Of a DNA stretch of 64,000 nucleotides, positions 1 to 11,867 are shown piece after piece. The translations under genes were made by a program, and so were the position numbers. A model generated the notes under the pieces. The model saw only the letters and a program-made list of their open reading frames with translations, was not told the origin of the DNA and ran no database searches. Origin of the DNA: Struthidea cinerea (lineage: Eukaryota; Chordata; Aves; Passeriformes; Corcoracidae); assembly GCA_013397865.1 (NCBI GenBank), contig VZTI01003778.1, positions 966,008-1,030,007 of the forward strand. Direction: 5' to 3'. Numbering within the stretch: position 1 is the stretch's first letter; the number at the start of each line of letters is the position of its first letter.

Positions 1-3000
1 GCAAGCTAAAGGGGCAGATTCTGCAAAAATAATTGTTTCATATGGGGCAACTTGTAGTTGATTTGTAAATATGTGTACAGTCAAAATATCTCCCAAGGAA
101 TTAAGAGAGCTCACCTTGCACAACTCTGTTATCTGGGGTCCATAAGGAGAGTCAGAACCTCATGCTAAAAATCTATCATTAAAGGGGTTTTGTGAAAAAC
201 AGGAGCTTTCACCTGGAGGAAGACTGAATGCTGCAGCTTTCATAGCCAGGACAGGCTGAGCCCACTGGCCTTGCTGAAACACAGCTCTAGGCTGCAAAAC
301 ACAGACACAGCTGGAATGAGTGGGACTAAACTCCCTCTATTTGCCTCTAACCAAAGCCAATAGTAGGTGGTGGGGAGAGAGTAACAGATGCTGCAGTGAT
401 ACTTCTTGAGAGTATTCTTGTGGCTTCCGGTAGTCTGAGGTTCAAAGACTTCCTGATCCCGGGTGCAGGGCTGGATAATGAAAACAGTATTTTAAACGCA
501 GCAGAGGAAGGCATGCTACCACTGGGGTCACATGCAGCTGAGTCACACAGAGTGCTTATGCTGGTCTTGTTGCCCAGGGAAGTGTATCCCATTCATCCTG
601 CACTTTTATTTTCATGCTCCTACCGTTCACTAATGTCTCCTTAGGCTGCTGTCATGGCTACGGCAGTGAGCCCCTTCTCTAGGACATCAGCTGCTCCTGC
701 CCTCAGGACTTGCCCATCCCAACTACCTGCCTAAGGACATGAAGGCAAAGCTGAAGCCTGCCAGAGTGCAGGCTGTGGTTTGATGATACAACAAAACCAG
801 GTTTTGGCTACTTAATTCCGGATCAGAAAGGACATCGCCATGTAGCACACAGACACCTTCCTGGTTCAAACAGGTCAAATATTTTTGATGGATTAGCACC
901 GTGTATAAAGGTCTTATACCAGAGCAGGCACTGTGTGTCCTCTCTCCCACCTGGCAGAAAGCTGGCATGAACACTCACCATCAGCCTAAAATCACCATAA
1001 ACTAGCCAATTCAACAGCATCTGTGTGCTGGCATCTGCTCCAGACCAAGCCTTTGGAGTTACTCCTAACACAAAACTCATCCTTGTGGAGACTCAGATGG
1101 GACAGGAATTAGATACAGTGTATGTCCAGAGTTCTCACCTGCTTGCCACCTGCCGCTTTCTATCAGTTGCAACTCAGCTAACTTCCTTTGGTAAGTATGT
1201 GTTTAAGAACTTCAGAAAAAAAAAAAAAAAACCCAAAACTTTTTTTCCCTCTTTATATGCATCCAACAGATATAACTGACTTCAGTATGAGATTCACTCA
1301 GATTGCTGACTGCATAGTTTAATCCAAATCTTTTCAATCTCCAGAGTTCATCTAAATATTAAAAGGCTTGGAAAAAACAGATGTTCTTTAAACCTCTGTT
1401 AATGGAAACTTTTGTCATAACTGATAAAAGGTCAATGTGGTTTTATACAGTATAATGGATTTACTGATGAATGGAACATTTCGAACTCTCTGATGGGTTT
1501 TATCTACTTTATATTCCAGATGTTAATATAAGTAAATTCTCTAAACTCTCAGACAATTTGTCCAGTATGACCGTGCAGCTTATGATGGTCATTGCAGCTC
1601 TTACATGGATTTTTGAAGTAAAGCTGTTAAATTCTGTAATTTCCTTAGATCCTTCAAGCATATTAAGAAATACAAGAAAGGGCTTTTCCAGCACCAGATA
1701 CAAAGTGAACTGGAAGAAATTGGAATTCAAAACATGAAAATATATTAAAGGATACTGAATAAAAATGAAATGAAACAATTAATTTGGTTCCTTTTTCTTC
1801 CGTGTATAATGACAAAAGGACACTGAAGATCACCTCACATTAGCAATATCTATTCTCCAACAGTTGATATGTATCCTGCAATCTCATTTAAGCGTCAAAG
1901 CAAAATATACATGGGCTCATATACACGGGCTCAGAAAGGGAGAAGCAAAACGGTAATGGAGAAGTTCTATTACAAGAGGTCACCTGGAGCACTCCTAGGC
2001 ATTGCAGGGTGGTTTTCCGTAGTACCTTTTCTAATGCATTTGCCAGTGTAATTTTTTTTTTTTAAAACGTTTCAAGTAAATTCTGCCATTTCCCTTGGAT
2101 ATTATTTCACAGTATAAAAAATCTGACAAAAGGCTCTTTCCTGGCTATCAAGTCTAAAAATTCCCTTTTTATTTCATTCTATTTTTAGGTTACGTTAATT
2201 TATCATCCTTGATGAGAGGCTGATTTTCTGCACAGCCTGCTTGAATGATCAATATGTACCTCCACCCTATTAGAATTAGTAGGCTTTCAAAACAGAACCT
2301 TAACTTTGCTTACTTCAATTGCTCTGGTCTTTTGTAATTTATTTATTACCTTTCTTCTTGGCTACCACCTCAAAAGTGAGTTTTGACTTTTTTCTCTTGC
2401 CATGAGCCTTTTATAAGTATTTACTCCACTGCAGTATACACTCAGAGCAGGCAAAAATTATTTGGAAAGTGTATAGACGGTCCAAATTCACAGCCGGGTA
2501 TTTATGTATTACTTCAGGACATGGGAAGTGTGGGTCCAGTTTGCTGCTTGCTGCCAGTCACAAAGCTCTTGTGCTTCCAGCAGTTTTTGACAGGAATAGA
2601 GCCCTTTTTTTTTTGTAGTCCTTTTTGCTGTGTTGCACAGCAATAAGACTGTTCTCTCAGTTCAGCTGCAAGTTGAAATAAATCTGATGGGGTACTAATA
2701 CGATGCTTTATCTTTACAGTGCCACCACACCAGTTTCAGAGCTCCCTCTCTGCCTCTCCTTTCCTCATCCATCCTGGTGGCCCATTGCCTTCCCACAGTT
2801 GCATGTACATGGAGAACCCTGCTGTGGGCCTGGAGAGAAACATATTGGCCAAGTATGACAAAGAGCTTGTGATCAGTCCTAGCCTAGTCCTGCAGACAGT
2901 TTTGTTGCCACTAAGCCAGGATGGAGCTTTGAGTCATAGGAACAGAAACAAATGGCTTGAAGCATGAGAAAGAGAAGGGAGATGGAAACTCCTTAATAAG

Positions 3001-3500
3001 GCACTGGTGCTGAACACTCCACACTGTGAATCTATGACCTCATCCCCAACATTTAATTATGCTTGCTCTCCTCCACTGAGAATCTTTGTGTTTACATGAA
3101 AAAAAGTATTTTTTTTTTGTTTTGTTTCTGGTTTGGTTTTTGTTTTGAGGACAAGGGTATTTAGCCAGTGGGTACTTTAATAAGTATGGGCTTATAATGC
3201 AAAATTTGTTTGGCTAAAATAAACCCTGAGCTTTCATTAATGTGCTGTCATTCGTCCAAGTGCAAATAAGGACAGGCCAGAATAGTAGGTTGCTGTTTGG
3301 GGGGTTTGTGTGTGCATGTGGGTTAAATCTCATGGGGACAAATGAATTATGGTTTTAAACAATTCTGAGCATACAAAACTAAACTACGGAAAGAACCAAG
3401 GGGATATATGCCAGCAGAAGAAGCTTTTTGGTTAAAACTGGGAAAGATCACATTAATTCCCAATTAAAATCCTGAGCACCCAGGCAACCAAAAGTGATGG
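1..3500. other. AT-rich non-coding stretch, no gene seen
   Basis: I see no recognisable exon or RNA gene here. Open frames of 60-89 codons occur on both strands and overlap one another, as chance predicts. Small details are a 16-base A run at 1216-1231, a T run at 2052-2063, a T/G-rich tract around 3108-3150, and a 14-bp imperfect tandem duplication at 1907-1934 (ATACATGGGCTCAT followed by ATACACGGGCTCAG). It could be intergenic or intronic; nothing seen separates the two. Confidence 0.7.
1216..1231. repeat. A16 homopolymer
   Basis: Sixteen consecutive A. No recognisable retrotransposon body lies directly upstream, so this reads as simple sequence rather than the tail of an identifiable insertion. 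Confidence 0.9.
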
Positions 3501-5080
3501 TGGTAGCATGATTTTCTCAAAGAAATATCAATGCATATATATGTGCATGATAAGGAAGAGGGATGGCCTTACTCAAAGTGTTTCACTGAGAAGGCTTTCT
3601 GGCCCCCCAGGGTGGGCATATGAACATCAGGAGAAAGACTGACAGAATCCCCATACAATTAATGTTTTGTTTTTAGCCAAGCCATAGAGACAGTATTTTA
3701 TTTTCTGACAACAGCAGCCTGTGAGAAAGCTCCATGTGTGTGTGCATGTGTGCAAGACTCAAGCTGGGTCTGAGGAGTCAGGGATATGCTTGGTGGTGAC
3801 TTGAGTTTATGTGGCCCCAGTTTCATTTTCTGTAATTAATTTAATGTAACTACAAATCTGACAAGGTTCATTCAAGGGAGTTATTAAAGATTCAGAAAGG
3901 CCTAAGTGATATGGTTTAAACTTGATTTTTTTTTTAAACAAAGCCTGGTTATTTGAAGGTCTCACATATTCTAGTGCTTCAGGGAAGGGAGTAATAAATT
4001 AGGATTTTTATCTTGGTCTAATTTCAGGCTTTCCATAAAATAATGTGAATAATTCATAATTGATAATTTATTTGATTAATTTTACCTCTCTTCTTTGTTA
4101 ATTGCCCCCAAGCAGAGCAAGTTTTCCTCAAACGTGTTTATTATTAAAATTTATTTGCAAAGTCTTTCCTTTCAATAAAGTTCTGGGTCTGCAGTTAATT
4201 CATGACTAGATCTCTGTGAATACCTGACAGTCATCCTGTGAGACAGGAAGGTAGAGCTGGATATATTTTCCTGGCTGAGGTCCCTTGTTTACTGAATACC
4301 CAGTCCCTCAACTGGGGACCCACTTGAAGTGCTCTGGGGGTCTCTTCTGACTTGTGTGACCATCAGATGAGGTGAAGAAAGAGGTAAAGTGATAAATACC
4401 ACATCTGGCCAACCTGAAGATGTAGCTGGGAAGTGAACTGCATCCCAGCTGCACCATTGACTGTTTGGATAAAATGTCCATTAGGAAAGGTAAAGACTGA
4501 ACCCATTGGCTGTTTCTGGGGTATTTACCAAAATATTTGCCTTGCTTAACATCACCATATCCTTGAAGAGAGGATGCAAGAATCATGAACTTAGTCAAAG
4601 AATGTTTAGACACCTAAGGTTGCAGATAACACAACATTGAGATGTTGGTGAAAGTGCCAGGGAACACCTACTTGTACCTTTGGGCACCTAAATAACCTTT
4701 GACTATAATTAAAATTAATATGAACCATCATCCTTTAAAATTTCTCTGCTTTTTTTTCAAAGCCCTAACTACCTACATTTCACTATGACTGAACCAGGCC
4801 CTTCCTAAGGGCCAAATTATAACACTTAGTTCTTGGACAAGAAGAAATGATTACAGATCAAGTCTTTAATAATTTAAACAACAGAGAGTAATAAAATCTG
4901 ATATTTCTCTATTGAACTGAAAAAACAACACAAAGCAATGCAACAGAGACCTGCTGTGATGACAGGCTATACTTCAACTAAATGGCAAGACTTAATTACA
5001 CTGCCCCAGCCTGGGTTCAGAGTAAACTAAAAACTACTATATGATTAACTCCTCTGTGCTTTAGTAGGAGAAAGGGAGAT
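3501..5080. other. Non-coding; TAAT-rich segment and possible old repeat
   Basis: No gene seen. TAAT cores cluster at 4041-4102, with a further TAATTAAT at 3833-3840. At about 4605-4720 the sequence resembles, from memory, an old interspersed repeat seen in sauropsid genomes (the phrase GGGCACCTAAATAACCTTTG at about 4682-4701). That resemblance is an impression and has not been searched. A 101-codon minus frame at 4308-4613 matches no family I know. Confidence 0.6.
4041..4102 (+). promoter_or_regulatory. Cluster of TAAT homeodomain-core sites (candidate)
   Basis: Six TAAT cores lie on the plus strand within 62 bases, starting at 4041, 4050, 4057, 4063, 4077 and 4099. By my estimate about one would be expected on both strands at this base composition. 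Many homeodomain proteins bind TAAT, and such clusters are common in developmental enhancers, but AT-rich DNA also produces them by chance. No bound protein or target can be named. Confidence 0.25.
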
Positions 5081-7756
5081 TGCAAATGGAAGCATCTGGC
5101 ACCTCTCAGAACTTAATTAAAGAAATGCAAAGAAGCTACTATTGCTATTACAATTGCTCCTTGGGGCAACAAAAGACACATAGTAAGTAGGAAAGGAAAA
5201 ACTCTGGAATATGAAGGAACCCTCCCCAGACAAATCCTGAATAACTGAGTTTTTCATGGCTATCAAGCCTTCTGTTCCTCATGTCCTGAGCAAATCAGCC
5301 TAAATATTATATAATAAGATACTGAGAATACTGAATGAGTTCTGCTTTGAAATTACTACTATTTTTTAAACTTTGTTTTTCCTTTCACATCAGTGTTGGA
5401 GACCAAGTGTAAAATATTATTATGAACCTACATTAAAGCAGCAGCTGTTAAGTCTTTGAAGCTGCTCAGGGATCGTGATTTGGCTTCAGTGAAGGTTGTA
5501 ATTAGACTCAATGCCTAGTTGACTTATTGCCTAATTATGGAGAGCTGGTGTACTTAATAAAAAACTTAACTGAAGTATTTAGCTTTTAAAATACCCTAGG
5601 ATTTTTTCCCTTATCAGATTATTTTTGTACTTCATGTTCAGGGAGACATCCAGACAGAACACAGTAAATTTATTGTTCTCAAAGAAGTGCAAGTCTGTTC
5701 TGGTGCTGCATGACTGTTAAAAAAAGGAAAGAAAATGGCTAATTCCAAAGGGAAAAACAATGGAAAAGGGAAGTTACTGAAATCTTTTCTAAAATATTTT
5801 TCATGTTCTTGTTTGTTCTTGTTTGTGTCCTCATTCCTCCCTTTTTAATTACTACAACTGCAAGTCCATAACTTTTAAAAATACCAGAACATAATAGTCC
5901 TGGAGTAAAGCTATTTTATTTATTTTTAATGGGGTTTTCACTCTGGACAGTTGTCCTGGAATATTCATAGTAGCACAGCCTAATCCAGTTCAGTCTCATG
6001 GAGACCAGCCTGTCAGACCAGCTCTGCTTATCTAACAGATGCTAAAATAGCCATTCAATTTAGACAAACTCAGGGCAGTGATTTTAAGAGAGAGACGCTC
6101 ATTAAATTATGACACTTAGTCAAAAAAGAGGCAAGCTGTTGAACGCATGCCTGTTTTGAATCCAGAGTTTTGTTTAAAGTATTTGATGACCTTCCTGGAC
6201 AAATTTAGCATCCTGTAGCCTTTCCTCTTAAGCACAGTTCCAGCACGACCCAAATGCCAGCTGCCAGGACGAAATGTGCTGCTGGTGCTCCATGTGGCTG
6301 CAGCAATAGCAGTCAGGGGGTGGTAGGAAACAGCACTTCGAGGCTTCAAGGAAATGTTTGGCTTGTTAGAGAGGAGAGCTGGCACTAAAAGCTACGTATG
6401 TCACACAAGGCTGACGTGACATTACCTTTGACACTGCAAATGATCATTTGAAAAGTGCTGCTTTACCTGCAATGCTACACCTGGAACCTCAGCCTGAACT
6501 CACTGACTTGTAGAAATTCCCAGTCAGTTTCATCACCATCATATAAGTGAGGGTATGGTCAAGCAAAAGAATAATGAGAACTTGTGTTGCTCCAAAGCAG
6601 CAAAGCCTGGTTGTGTAAAGCAAGAGTTCCTTTATTTTGCAGAGAGAAAATGTCAGAAATTTTAAGAAACAGCTATGCTATGTTCCTAAGTATATTGTCT
6701 ATTAAAGCTTCTGATCTTTAACATTTGGAAATGCAAGTTCTGTAGATTCAACTCAGATTCAAATATTTGTACAATTCAATGCCTTTCCTGCTTATTTTCT
6801 TCATTTTGAGTTTCTTATCATGATATATGATTGTTAGTTTTTCTATTAGAATTCCCTATCCTTGCTGTCTGATTGGCCTTTTTTTTTTCTTTTTATGCCA
6901 TATGAGAGATTTTGTAACTTAATGAACTTTACAGAGAGGCACTTCTGCAAACCACAGTATAAATTTATGAGGTTGTGTGCTAAGAAGCTGCACTGAATTT
7001 TGACTATGATCGTCATTGTTTTATGCAATTGTTTAGTAACGGCTGTGGCATACGTGTGAGTCTATGAAACCACTGAATTATTTAAAATATCAATCAAATA
7101 ATGCTTGTCACTATAGGAAACGCTTTACTGATTAAGGCAGACAAAAATATAGACATTATGAAACTTATTGGTGTGTTGCGCTTACAAATGCACAATATTG
7201 ATACACCTGTAGTCTTGTAAAAAATGTATGTAAGCTTAAATTTTGCTTTTAGTCCTTGCCTTGTCGTGGAAAAAATACATTGTCATTTGCAGCTTCAGGA
7301 CTGGAGTTGGAAACAAGTGATCTCTTTTCTTTGAAGGGAGGTCTGAAAGAGGAATATATGTGCCTGGAAATAAATATCAAGAAAATTGGTCTATGATTCC
7401 TTAGTATTGTGGGTCCTCTTTGATCCTGGGTCAAGTGTTTGGCACTGAGTGGCATTAGGAGGAGTCTCAAAACATGAAGAGGACTGTCTGCTTCTCATCA
7501 CCTTAAAACGTTTCTGTATGTTTATGTCTTAGCCTCATCCTCATTCTCTTGTCACCTCTCCCTGCTTTCTCAGTAGGAGCACATTCTCATCCCTAGTGTT
7601 TTTTTCTCTTTCCTCTTTGGAGAAACAATCATAAACCTTTCAACTATTGAATTTCTTTTCTTTTTAATGGTTCAGAGATTGGTGTTTTGCAGTTAATCAG
7701 ATCCCTGTTCAGGAACCAAGTTCTTTAGCATATCAGAAATACAGGCTGAAAAATGG
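5081..7756. other. Non-coding stretch, no gene seen
   Basis: Unique-looking AT-rich sequence. A 10-bp direct repeat, GTTCTTGTTT twice, sits at 5805-5824. I recognise no transposon fossil. The frame at 6116-6385 on the minus strand has no recognisable domain. Confidence 0.65.
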
Positions 7757-7783
7757 AAAAAAAAAAAAAAAAGAAAAAAAAAA
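7757..7783. repeat. A-rich simple repeat
   Basis: Sixteen A, one G, then ten A. It lies 18 bases before the RFX-type palindrome. I see no parent retroelement. Confidence 0.9.
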
Positions 7784-7801
7784 GTGACTGGCCTAGTTTT
7801 G

Positions 7802-7815
7802 GTTACCATGGCAAC
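7802..7815. promoter_or_regulatory. RFX X-box motif (candidate)
   Basis: GTTACCATGGCAAC fits the RFX-family consensus GTNRCC-N(0-3)-RGYAAC in both half-sites with a 2-bp spacer. RFX proteins bind such near-palindromes at ciliary-gene promoters and MHC class II-type X boxes. No promoter or gene is visible beside it, so a role would have to be distal. The match is visible directly; function is inference. Confidence 0.45.
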
Positions 7816-10042
7816 AATGATAAAGTACAGTCTTATTCTCAGTTTTAGAGTACTGTTCCTGTAGTACTTTTTGGAGTTTATTTGGTAAAGGTAAGAATTT
7901 TTCCCCTCTAATTCCTTTTGTAAAGCTTTCTAATACTAATTCTTGGTTGAGGGAGAAGTAGAAGTATGGTGGAACTAGCAGGAAGAGAGGTATGGAGGGA
8001 AGCAGAGATGACAGCAAAGAGAAGGTTAGAAATTGTTCCTTTGTGGAAAGATTTGACCTCAGAAGAAGTTCCTCTGAGATGTATAATGAAGACCTGTGCA
8101 GAGCCCTCAAACACGTTCATCATTGCTGGATAATTAGAATAATCCAACTACATTGTGAGGTTCTAAGGCATAGCAAGCAGATAGAGCAAATTTTACGAGA
8201 AGTAGCCTATCTCTGTGGGCAAGACAAGAGTGCCAGTTTTCATCATAGTATTTGTGTTTAACAGCTCAGCTAAAATGCATCATGAGAACTCTAGCAAAAT
8301 GTTTCAGATCAGAAATAGCAACAGCATGATTCCAGGATGCTGTTATGTTTCTGGGAATTGCTTATTACTGGACCCACTTGTTTCTATGACTGCAAACTAT
8401 TTGAATCTATTGTTTCCAGTTCAGTGCCTGCTTCCAGTGATGGTACGGGGTCAGGCAGACTCCTACTGCATGGTGTAGATTAGCACACAGTTGCACTTCC
8501 TAGAACAGCCAATTTAAGCAAATTCCCTGAATAGAGTTTTCCTTAACAGAAAGAAATGGGACTTTTAAGCGAGTTTTGCAGATTGACAGGATGAAGCCTT
8601 TTGTTGTTTTTAAGAGAGAGAGCTAGATATCTCATTTACTGTTTTCTTGTAATTGCTCTTACAATCATTACTCGTCCTTTTTCCCAGTTCACTCACAAGC
8701 TTTTCAGCAGAACAAAACTAGACAGGGTTCAGGAAATGTTCAATAGTTGTACATGTATTCCACTAAGGAGACAGAAAGTTCCCTTATTTTAACAAGAAGT
8801 AATATGTACTGAGGTGCTTTCTTCAGGAAAGTAAATAGACTAGCAAAATGCAAATGGTTCTAAATGACCCTTGATGGAAGATGAACAGAAATATAAGGCC
8901 AAAATGTTGACTGGCTGGTCAGGAAATGAAAGCTCTTCTCTAGTTCCATGTCATGGATACAATATTCCTTAATTACCAACTGAAACAGTGTCAGAGACCT
9001 GTCGTGGCACAAAGGCCTTGGCAGCTCTTCCCTATGATCTCACTGTGTTGCTTCTGGGAAAGTCATTACTGTCAGAGAGCTGCTATGGAAAGCAAGGAAA
9101 GAACTAAGAGGGTCTCGAGGTAAGATCTGAAGTTGTCTGTCCAGGATTGTATTGGCTGGGGGTACTGCTGTGCACTGGCTGCTGACACATGAGGTGGGTT
9201 TATTTCACTGGAGAAAGAGTTTCAGCTTCCATCAGTATATTGCATGTCACTCACAACTAACATTTACCTAGGCATATGTCTTGTCTCAAACTGGGACAAA
9301 ATACTCGTATTAATCATGCACAGAATAGAATAAAACATTTTTAAAAAGCATTCAACTACACTTGTTGCACAGATGATTGGCAAAAGAACAGTTTCCAAAC
9401 TCCAGCTGTGTTGCCCCTACCACAAATAATTTTTTTCCTTATTTACACCATACGAATGTCTTTAAATTATATCAATTCTGCAGCCCAACTCTCAGCTGGT
9501 ATGGTGGAAAAGGTGCGTCAAGAAATGTGTGTGTTGGATTAAAGCAGTGTGAAAATAAAGGTTTATGACTTCTATGCTTGGGTGTTTTATATCAATGCAG
9601 GAAGCTCTTGTGGGATGAATTGTCCTGCTTGTTTGGCTTATTCACTGTCCAGAACTCTGAGTTTGTGCCACTCAGTGGCTGTCACCTTTTCCATTTCCCT
9701 TCTCTGTTGAATTAGATATAAATCACTCACCATCACTCATGTAGCTCGTCTGACAAACAGAGAGAAGAAAAATAGTTTGTCCTGCAACCCTGCAAAAAAG
9801 AGATTCTGTTTCCCTAATACTTCCGCTTATTTGAGGCCAGGTCACTTTCCTTTCAAGTCAATGACAGAAATTCCATTCCCTTAGTTAAGATCAAAATGAG
9901 CTCCCCGGAAGAGATCTGCGTAGATTACATTTCCTCAAACAGAGAGATCCTTGCTCAATAATACCCTACAACTTTTATAACAATTACCTGAAGTTTATTT
10001 TTGCCTTCACGTCATTTTTAAACACAGAAGTCCGATGCCTAA
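7816..10042. other. Non-coding stretch, no gene seen
   Basis: No exon or RNA gene recognised. A plus-strand frame of 89 codons at 7992-8261 and an overlapping 87-codon frame at 8215-8478 look at first like protein but match no family I know and have opposite-strand shadows of similar length. Nothing else stands out. Confidence 0.65.
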
Positions 10043-10056
10043 GTGCCACCTTGTGG
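10043..10056 (-). promoter_or_regulatory. CTCF-type motif, minus orientation (candidate)
   Basis: The plus strand reads GTGCCACCTTGTGG, so the minus strand reads CCACAAGGTGGCAC. That is a close match to the CTCF core (CCRCNNGGNGGCAG-like), with the AAGGTGGCA core intact. CTCF is a zinc-finger protein that anchors chromatin loops in vertebrates. A second, weaker match lies 1.1 kb to the right in the opposite orientation. Confidence 0.4.
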
Positions 10057-11582
10057 ACAAAATAACTTTTTTTCTGTCCTCATCTAACCTTGTGTACTAA
10101 AATTTCTCTTCCAGCAAGACCTGAGTTACAGAAGCCTCTAGAGAAGAGACCTAAATCAAGCAATTAATTTTAAATTTATCTCTATATAACTAGCTGTACA
10201 TATAGATACGTTGGCTTAAAAAAACCCCCAAACCAGACACAGTCAATGTGCACATCTATTGCTTCTTGCCCCTGTTAACTCCTGCCCTCGCTAAGAGGGG
10301 TGACAGTTGTAGCAGGAGCAGCTTCTGTGGCGTGCACACGGAATACCAAGAATTGAAAGCCGTGTAGTGCAAGCAGCTGGAGACTCATTTTCCTGAGAAG
10401 GAATCCCTTCCTCCAACTAGCTGTTGTCACTGTCAGCTGCAGAAGTAATTTTTACTACTATTGTTTTCCTCTGAGCTTCTGCAAGAGCCTGATTTTTTGC
10501 TAAGTTGTATATTCCTGCTAGGATCCATGGCATGGAGTTTGGAGGAAATGGGAAAACCTGGGACTCCTGAAGGATTTACTTGTTTAAGCTCAATACACTA
10601 ATGGGCTTTACTGTGTGAACTCAGCCAGGTATAGGAATTACAGCAATGAATGGGAAATAGATGCCTGAAGGCTCAATGTATGTGAATCTGCTCAACTGAG
10701 CAAAATAAACTATTCACTGCTAAGCCCATGAATGTTTGGGCCACAAGAGCTTTCCAGGAAGATGCAAGAAACTCTTCGTGGGACATTTTTAACACAATCT
10801 ACCAAAAAAATGGTTTTTTTCTAATGATGACAACTGATAGATATCTCATATATCACGGCTGAAGTCCTTCACTACAGCCCATTTTTAAAAATAATTCTAT
10901 CTCAAACTATAACTACATTAAAATGGAGATCCTGTTTACAGTAAGACTGTGCTCAATCCCTGGTTGTGCTCCACATGAGTATTACTGTCCTTGAACATGG
11001 GAATTTCCCTGCTCCTCACTATATCTGGCAATACTGTTATCGTGTGGACATATAATATACATAATATGGTTTCTGAAAATGGATGAAAATAATATTATAA
11101 CATACACAACTATTATGTACCTCTCGGTATGTAAAACGTAGTGGAGTTTCACTGTGACTCATTTAGACCTTAGCCACTAGGCGGTAGTATAAGATTAAGT
11201 CATGTAACAATATCTGGTAGTTTTGTTTTCATTTTGCAGCGAACTTCAAAACACATGCCAGCACCAGAGGAGACACTGTAAAACACTCTTCTGTTTCTTT
11301 ATTAAATGAGCAAGACACTGGCTCAGAAGATTCACTTAATCTTGTGATCAAATGCATTATTTGAAGCTGATGAACCACAAGGACAACAGATATTGACACC
11401 CCCATATTTTCTCTCACCTCATCAGTTTGTGATTAGTAAGGTTCACCAAATACAGTTTAGTCATTAAGGAATCTTATTTAGAATAAAAAACTACAATAAA
11501 ATCAAATTCTTCACACTGTGCTGTGAATCTCACACTGGAGCTGAATTAGGTGAACTAGTTATAGGAGAAGTTTCTTTGCAGA
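10057..11582. other. Non-coding stretch between CTCF-like motifs and the first CR1
   Basis: No gene recognised. The A/C-rich phrase at 10218-10233 and a mildly GC-richer part at 10260-10450 are the only compositional changes. The second CTCF-like motif is at 11174-11187. Confidence 0.65.
11174..11187 (+). promoter_or_regulatory. CTCF-type motif, plus orientation (candidate, weaker)
   Basis: CCACTAGGCGGTAG matches the CTCF core except for T at the usually fixed C near its end. With the minus-oriented site at 10043-10056 it would form a divergent pair, an arrangement often seen at domain boundaries. Confidence is limited by the core mismatch and the lack of a matrix score. Confidence 0.27.
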
Positions 11583-11867
11583 GAATCACAGAATGGCTGC
11601 GGTTGAAAGACACCTCTGGAGGTCATCTAGTCCATGCCTGGTCAAGCAGGGCCATGTCTAGCTTGGTTCTCAGTATCTCCAAGGACGGAGACTCCACAAC
11701 ACCTCTGGGCAACTTGTGCCATTTTTTGACAACCTTGGAGTAAAAGGAAACTTCCTTGTGCTTAGGTTTTGTGGTTTTTAGTCTGTGCCTATCACCTCTT
11801 GTTCTGTCAGTGAGCATGACTGAAGGGAGCCTGGCTCCCTCTTTATTCCCTCTCATTAGGTGTTAAT
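11583..11867 (-). mobile_element. CR1 LINE fragment, 5'-truncated
   Basis: This is a non-LTR retrotransposon fossil. Its left end carries the CR1 3'-terminal phrase GAATCACAGAATGG, so the element reads on the minus strand. A 77-codon minus frame at 11623-11856 shows the end of the CR1 reverse-transcriptase ORF, with LPRGVVESPSLEIL near its C terminus, equivalent to the LPREVVESPSLEVF signature of avian CR1. Only about 285 bp remain, so it lacks the endonuclease and catalytic reverse-transcriptase parts and cannot move. The right edge is approximate. Confidence 0.9.

Noticed and set aside
7992..8261. 89-codon plus frame that reads like a protein
   Set aside because: No family recognised, and opposite-strand frames of similar size cover the same bases.
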